Part shown: positions 61,601-64,000 of the stretch, piece after piece
How the letters are laid out: every line of letters begins with the position of its first letter
How positions within the stretch are numbered: position 1 is the first letter of the stretch
Assembly (NCBI RefSeq): GCF_001570605.1
Contig: NZ_BBXG01000018.1
Span: 1-64,000 of the forward strand
Length of the DNA: 64,000 bases
Reading direction: 5' to 3'
From: Herbidospora cretacea
Lineage (GTDB): Bacteria > Actinomycetota > Actinomycetes > Streptosporangiales > Streptosporangiaceae
Notes under the pieces: generated by a model
What the model saw: only the letters and a program-made list of their open reading frames with translations
What the model was told of the DNA's origin: nothing
Database searches by the model: none
Position numbers and translations under genes: made by a program

Positions 61601-64000
61601 GACCCGCTCTGGCTCGGCTCGCTCAAGTCGAACATCGGCCACACCCAGGCGGCGGCGGGCGCGGCCGGCGTGATCAAGATGGTCCAGGCGATGCGCCACG
61701 GCGTCCTGCCGCGGACCCTGCACGTCGACGAGCCCACCCCCCACGTCGACTGGTCGGCCGGATCGGTCCGGCTGCTCACCGAGCCCCGCGAGTGGCGGCC
61801 CGACCGCCCCCGCCGCGCGGCCGTCTCGTCCTTCGGCGTCAGCGGCACCAACGCCCACGTCGTCATCGAGGAACCTCCGACCGCACGACCCGACGAAGAG
61901 GCCCCCAGGACCGCCCGCGCCCCCGAGGGGGATCGCCCCGCAGAGGGAGCGCCCACGATCGTCGTGGCGCGGAAAACGGGCCGCCCCGGCCCGGAAACGG
62001 ACCGCCCCGCCGAAACGGATCCCTCCGGCGAGGAGACGGACCGCCCGGGCGCGGCAACGGACCGCCCCGCCGCAACGGATCTTTCCGGCGAGGAGACGGA
62101 CCGCCCGGGCGACGAAGCGGATCGCCCTGGCTCGGCAACGCACCGCCCCGGCGAGGAGACGCACCGCCCCGGCGAGGAGACGCACCGCCCCGGCGAGGAG
62201 ACGCACCGCCCCGGCGAGGAGACGCACCGCCCCGGCGAGGAGACGCACCGCCCCGGCGAGGAGACGGACCGTCCCGGGGAGGAGACCTCGCCTCCGGCGC
62301 GGTCCGCGCGGCCGGTCGTCTGGCCGATCTCCGCGCGAACCCCTGAGGCGCTCGCCGGGCAGGCCGCCCGGTTCGCCGGGCTCGCCGGCAATCCCCACGT
62401 CGACCCCGCCGACGTCGGCTTCTCGCTGGTCACCACCCGGGCCGCTCTGGAGCACCGGGCCGTGGTCGTCGCCGACGGCACGGCCGGGTTCGCCGAAGGG
62501 GTCGGCGCGCTGGCCGGCGGGGTGTCGTCCAAGCGGGTGGTCCGGGGCGTCGCCGACGCCGAGGGCAAGGTCGTCTTCGTCTTCCCCGGTCAGGGGTCGC
62601 AGTGGGCCGGGATGGCGGCCGGGCTGCTGGAGGAGTCGCCCGTGTTCGCGGCCAGGCTGGCCGAGTGCGGGCGGGCGCTCGCGCCGTATGTGGACTGGAA
62701 GCCCGAGGACCACCTGCGCGCCGGGACCGGGCTCGACCGGGTCGACGTGGTCCAGCCGCTGCTCTGGGCGGTCATGGTCGCGCTGGCCGCCCTCTGGGAG
62801 TCGCACGGCGTGAAGCCGGACGCGGTCGTCGGGCACAGCCAGGGCGAGATCGCGGCGGCCGCCGTCGCGGGCCTGCTCAGCCTGGACGACGCCGCCCGCG
62901 TGGTGGCGCTGCGCAGCCGGGCCATCCTCGCCCTCGCGGGCACCGGCGCGATGGCCTCCATCGCTCTGACCCCGGAAGAGGTCGAGCGGAACCTCCCCGG
63001 CGGCGTCTCGATCGCGGCCGTCAACGGCCCGGCCCAGGTGGTGGTCTCCGGCGACCCGGACGCCGTCGGGAAGCTGGTGGAGACGCTGAAGGAGCGGGAC
63101 GTCCGGGCCCGGCTGATCCCCGTCGACTACGCCTCCCATTCGGCCCACGTCGAGCGGGTCGAAGCGGAGATCCGGGCCGACCTGGCCGATGTCGTACCAG
63201 CGGAGGGCCGGGTGCCGCTCTTCTCGACCGTCACCGGCGACTGGCTCGGCGACACCCCCGTGGACGCCGACTACTGGTACACCAACCTGCGCGAACGGGT
63301 CCTCTTCCACGAGGCGATCGAGCGCCTCGACGGCCAGGGCTACGGGGTGTTCGTCGAGATCAGCCCGCATCCCGTGCTGACCGCCGCGATCGAGGAGGCG
63401 GTCCGGGGCCCGGTGGTGGCCGGGACCCTCCGCCGCGACCAGGGCGGGCCCGAGCGGTTCCTCACCTCGCTGGCCGAGCTGCATGTCAGGGGCGTCCCGG
63501 TCGACTGGCTGCCGCTCTTCCCGGGGGCCCGCCGGGTGGCGCTGCCCACCTACGCGTTCCACCGCCGCCGATTCTGGCTCGACCAGACGCCGTCAGGGCC
63601 GCGTACGGAAGAGACGACCGCCCCCGAACCGGTGACGCGCTCGCTCGCCGACCTGACCGGAGCCGATCTCGACGCCGCCGTGCTCGCCCTGGTCAGGGCC
63701 GAGTCGGCGATCGTGCTCGGGCACGACGACGCCGGCGCGGTCGAACTCGGGCGGCCCTACCGCGACGTCGGGCTCGACTCGCTGACCGCCGTCGACCTGC
63801 GCAACCGGCTCAACACGGCGACCGGGCTGCAACTGCCGCCCACGCTCGTCTTCGACCATCCGACCCCCGCGGCCATCGCCGCCTACCTCAAGGACGAGCT
63901 GTCCGGGGCGGCCGTCCGGTTCCCGAACGCCGGACCCGCGCTCGACTACCTGGAGACCGCGCTCGCCGCCGGCCCGGAACCCGACCTGATCGCCCGGATG
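55643..64000 (+). CDS. Type I PKS: modules 3 (KS-AT-DH-KR-ACP) and 4 (KS-AT-ACP), 3' end outside window
   Basis: Open from ATG 55643 to the right edge (about 2786 residues). A docking helix ([23 protein letters not shown]) starts the protein. Module 3: KS C201 (VDTACSSS); AT GHSIGE (about 678)/HAFH (about 774), malonyl; DH with HxxxGxxxxP in [12 protein letters not shown] (about 954) and [12 protein letters not shown] with GGTGGLG (about 1316), VDD (B-type) and Tyr in [22 protein letters not shown] (about 1595). Module 4: KS C1826 with GHGTGT and KSNIGHT; a KS-AT linker of about 150 residues with HRPGEET repeats; AT GHSQGE (about 2397)/YASH (about 2496), methylmalonyl; no reductive domain; ACP GLDSL (about 2711). 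The final visible residues ([20 protein letters not shown]) look like the start of a docking domain, so the end is probably close. Confidence 0.93.
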   Translation, partial: MSDDQIRHLLKRVSAELHETRRQLVRFREPIAVIGMACRLPGGVRSPEDLWELVSAERDAVGEFPADRGWDLDALYDPDPDRPGTTYTRHGGFLDDVAGFDAEFFGISPREALATDPQHRLLLETAWEALERAGVDVHTLRGTRTGVFAGMNGQDYAARLPGVPAAVDGYLSIGTAMSVASGRVAYTFGFEGPAVTVDTACSSSLVALHLAVQSLRSGESDLALAGGVTVMTSPVGFVEFSRQRGLAPDGRVKAFARGADGTGWAEGAGFLLVERLSDAQRLGHDVLAVITGTAVNQDGASNGLTAPNGPAQRAVIQSALAAAGLSGADVDLLEAHGTGTTLGDPIEAHALLGTYGQNRERPLWLGSVKSNIGHTQAAAGVAGVIKVIESIRHGVLPRTLHVDEPSPYVDWSAGSVELLTEARPWPETEVRRAGVSAFGVSGTNAHVIVESAPPPTDPARTPAAAPAGAAALDLAGKAAVSWPVPLVVSARTPAALRAQAAQLADHLGTADLKDIAHSLATGRALLDERAVVVGDPEAGLRALAAGEPSPHVVRGVAGGELAYLFTGQGSQREGMGRDLYDRFPVFAEAFDAASSEQVKEVVFGNAPADADASAGGRSGGGAGSGVGTGADAHVGAGGRLAHGGRLDQTFFTQSGLFALQVALFRLLESWGVRPDYVAGHSIGELAAAHVAGVWSLEDAAKVVEARGRLMQALPGGGAMAALEAVEAEVPAGVEIAAINGPSSLVVTGDEDAVEAVVADFAGRGRRVKRLTVSHAFHSARLEPMLAEYRQVLETVTFHEPRIPLVSTLTGQVSDVTTPDYWVRQVRETVRFADAVATLDSFGVTTFLELGPDAVLSALVPDGHTAVPLLRKDRPEEVTALLALGQAHIHGKPVDWARVIPGGRRTDLPTYPFQRERYWLDLPDEPATGPVHLADGRFVHTVRLAVRTHPWLADHVIAGATVVPGTALLDLALRAGGDLDELVIEAPVVITGDATAEIQIVVDGDDISVHSRIGDGEWTRNATGRAAGADLPPAPPPAAWPPPGAEPLDTAGLYELLAEVGLEYGPAFQGVTDAWRDGETIHAEVTLQEAERGDAATFTVHPALLDSALHLAADPARLLLPFAWRGVRHHSSGATTARVRLAPVGPERWSVDLTDDAGTPVLSVEALDSRAIDPAALRTAALHRVEWVESDAVPEAPGVVIDVPAAGDDWHDLVNRVLADLRDAQGPVLVKVRDAVAVLPGETADPRAAAVWGLVRAAQAEQPDRFTLADGDVESVPAGEPVFAVRDGRTYVPRLKRIDPHDAPPPLDPEGTVLVTGGTGGLGRILARHLVTRHGVRHLVLTSRRGEQAPGAPELREELTALGARVDIVAGDVADRAFLTGVLAGIPALTGVIHTAGVVDDGVLAALTPERVSAVLRPKADAARHLHELTCDRDLAWFVLYSSVSGVLGNAGQASYAAANAYLDGLAVHRRALGLPGVSLAWGLWAEQTGITAHLRQADLARAARNGVRPLATDAALELFDAALGAGDPVIVPGVLDLRPKPVRRASAAKAEGLATLGEEARAEVLLTIVRTEAGAVLGTGTVPAGRAFGDLGLDSLMSVELRNRLGAATGLTLPATLMFDHPTAAAVASHLGTLFRPAPSRPAPARVSQHVDDDAIAIVGMACRLPGGVAGPDDLWRLVESGGDAVSGFPDNRGWDIESLYDPDPAKPGTTYTTSGGFLHDAGEFDAGFFGISPREALATDPQQRLLLETAWEAFEHAGIDPVALRGSRTGVFAGVMYHDYAPKIGEAPAPLEGYLANGNAGSVASGRISYAFGFEGPAVTVDTACSSSLVALHLAAQSLRTGESDLALAGGVAVMATPSVFVEFSRQRGLATDGRCKAYAAAADGTGWAEGATLLLVERLSDARRLGHEVLAVVRGTAVNQDGASNGLTAPNGPSQQRVIRQALANAGLTPQDVDVVEGHGTGTTLGDPIEAQALIAVYGQDRPGDPLWLGSLKSNIGHTQAAAGAAGVIKMVQAMRHGVLPRTLHVDEPTPHVDWSAGSVRLLTEPREWRPDRPRRAAVSSFGVSGTNAHVVIEEPPTARPDEEAPRTARAPEGDRPAEGAPTIVVARKTGRPGPETDRPAETDPSGEETDRPGAATDRPAATDLSGEETDRPGDEADRPGSATHRPGEETHRPGEETHRPGEETHRPGEETHRPGEETHRPGEETDRPGEETSPPARSARPVVWPISARTPEALAGQAARFAGLAGNPHVDPADVGFSLVTTRAALEHRAVVVADGTAGFAEGVGALAGGVSSKRVVRGVADAEGKVVFVFPGQGSQWAGMAAGLLEESPVFAARLAECGRALAPYVDWKPEDHLRAGTGLDRVDVVQPLLWAVMVALAALWESHGVKPDAVVGHSQGEIAAAAVAGLLSLDDAARVVALRSRAILALAGTGAMASIALTPEEVERNLPGGVSIAAVNGPAQVVVSGDPDAVGKLVETLKERDVRARLIPVDYASHSAHVERVEAEIRADLADVVPAEGRVPLFSTVTGDWLGDTPVDADYWYTNLRERVLFHEAIERLDGQGYGVFVEISPHPVLTAAIEEAVRGPVVAGTLRRDQGGPERFLTSLAELHVRGVPVDWLPLFPGARRVALPTYAFHRRRFWLDQTPSGPRTEETTAPEPVTRSLADLTGADLDAAVLALVRAESAIVLGHDDAGAVELGRPYRDVGLDSLTAVDLRNRLNTATGLQLPPTLVFDHPTPAAIAAYLKDELSGAAVRFPNAGPALDYLETALAAGPEPDLIARM
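57362..58321 (+). repeat. AT-domain segment near-identical to module 2 (copy B)
   Basis: Partner of 52731-53690, same offset throughout. The coding insert after the conserved VVFGNAPA differs by many substitutions but keeps the same length. Confidence 0.8.
62141..62266 (+). repeat. 21-bp tandem repeat in module 4 KS-AT linker
   Basis: Six perfect head-to-tail copies of a 21-bp unit encoding HRPGEET. Degenerate copies on both sides (about 61990-62290) encode variants such as DRPGAAT and DRPGEET. All are in frame. It lengthens the KS-AT linker without touching catalytic residues. Confidence 0.93.

Noticed and set aside
62141-62266. Possible CRISPR array
   Set aside because: Units are 21 bp, directly adjacent without spacers, and in frame within a PKS protein.
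57617-63562. A very long open frame on the minus strand across PKS modules 3 and 4
   Set aside because: It is the antisense shadow of high-GC PKS codons. Its Arg/Gly/Val-rich, domain-free product has no family motif, and the plus-strand PKS frame accounts for the DNA.

Overview
The window is high-GC DNA with GTG/TTG starts, tightly overlapping operons, LacI/ROK/XRE-MmyB regulators and a modular type I polyketide synthase. This is typical of a filamentous actinomycete. A Streptosporangiales-like host (Nonomuraea/Streptosporangium relatives) is my inference, not something the sequence proves.

Layout. (1) 1-6148, + strand: the end of a DUF4173/DUF4153-like membrane protein, then an operon of N-acyl-D-amino-acid deacylase, D-serine-dehydratase-like PLP enzyme, RidA, an unknown TIM-barrel-like protein and a GNAT acetyltransferase. 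It reads as a D-amino-acid degradation route. (2) 6159-16920: a beta-glucan/cello-oligosaccharide island with an ABC importer (binding protein plus two permeases), GH1 beta-glucosidase, two paralogous LacI regulators, a ROK regulator, an MbtH-like small protein with an SRPBCC protein, and a secreted GH16-CBM6 endoglucanase. Copies of the palindrome GAGAGCGCTCTC sit in the promoters of all these units, so they look like one regulon. (3) 16899-19845: DinB-like protein, an unknown protein, a divergent MarR/SDR pair with clear operators, and a single-domain response regulator. (4) 19968-21970: tRNA-Arg(CCG) with a tiny (about 1.9 kb) integrated element bounded by 43-bp direct repeats. It holds a 5'-truncated tyrosine recombinase and a small secreted protein. 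(5) 22039-25512: three MmyB-type regulators, one lacking its HTH and translationally coupled to an orphan histidine kinase.

(6) 25795-28273: a polyamine operon (fold-type III decarboxylase, AdoMet decarboxylase, spermidine synthase-like). (7) 28332-30872: a terminator, a VapBC-like pair whose toxin frame is broken at a G7 run, a gamma-glutamylcyclotransferase-M24 peptidase fusion, and a membrane protein. (8) 30937-42426: a complete methylthioadenosine/methionine salvage set (mtnD, mtnK, mtnB, mtnC, mtnA) with a ribonucleoside hydrolase and two importers, one ribose type without its own ATPase and one BMP/nucleoside type. Spermidine synthase releases methylthioadenosine, so regions 6 and 8 plausibly work together.

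(9) 42677 to the end: a LuxR-type regulator carrying an octapeptide minisatellite, then three collinear modular PKS genes. The loading module is KSQ-AT(methylmalonyl)-ACP. Module 1 is KS-AT(malonyl)-DH remnant-ACP, module 2 KS-AT(malonyl)-KR-ACP, module 3 KS-AT(malonyl)-DH-KR-ACP and module 4 KS-AT(methylmalonyl)-ACP. The third gene runs off the right edge. No CRISPR array, rRNA or intact insertion sequence was seen.
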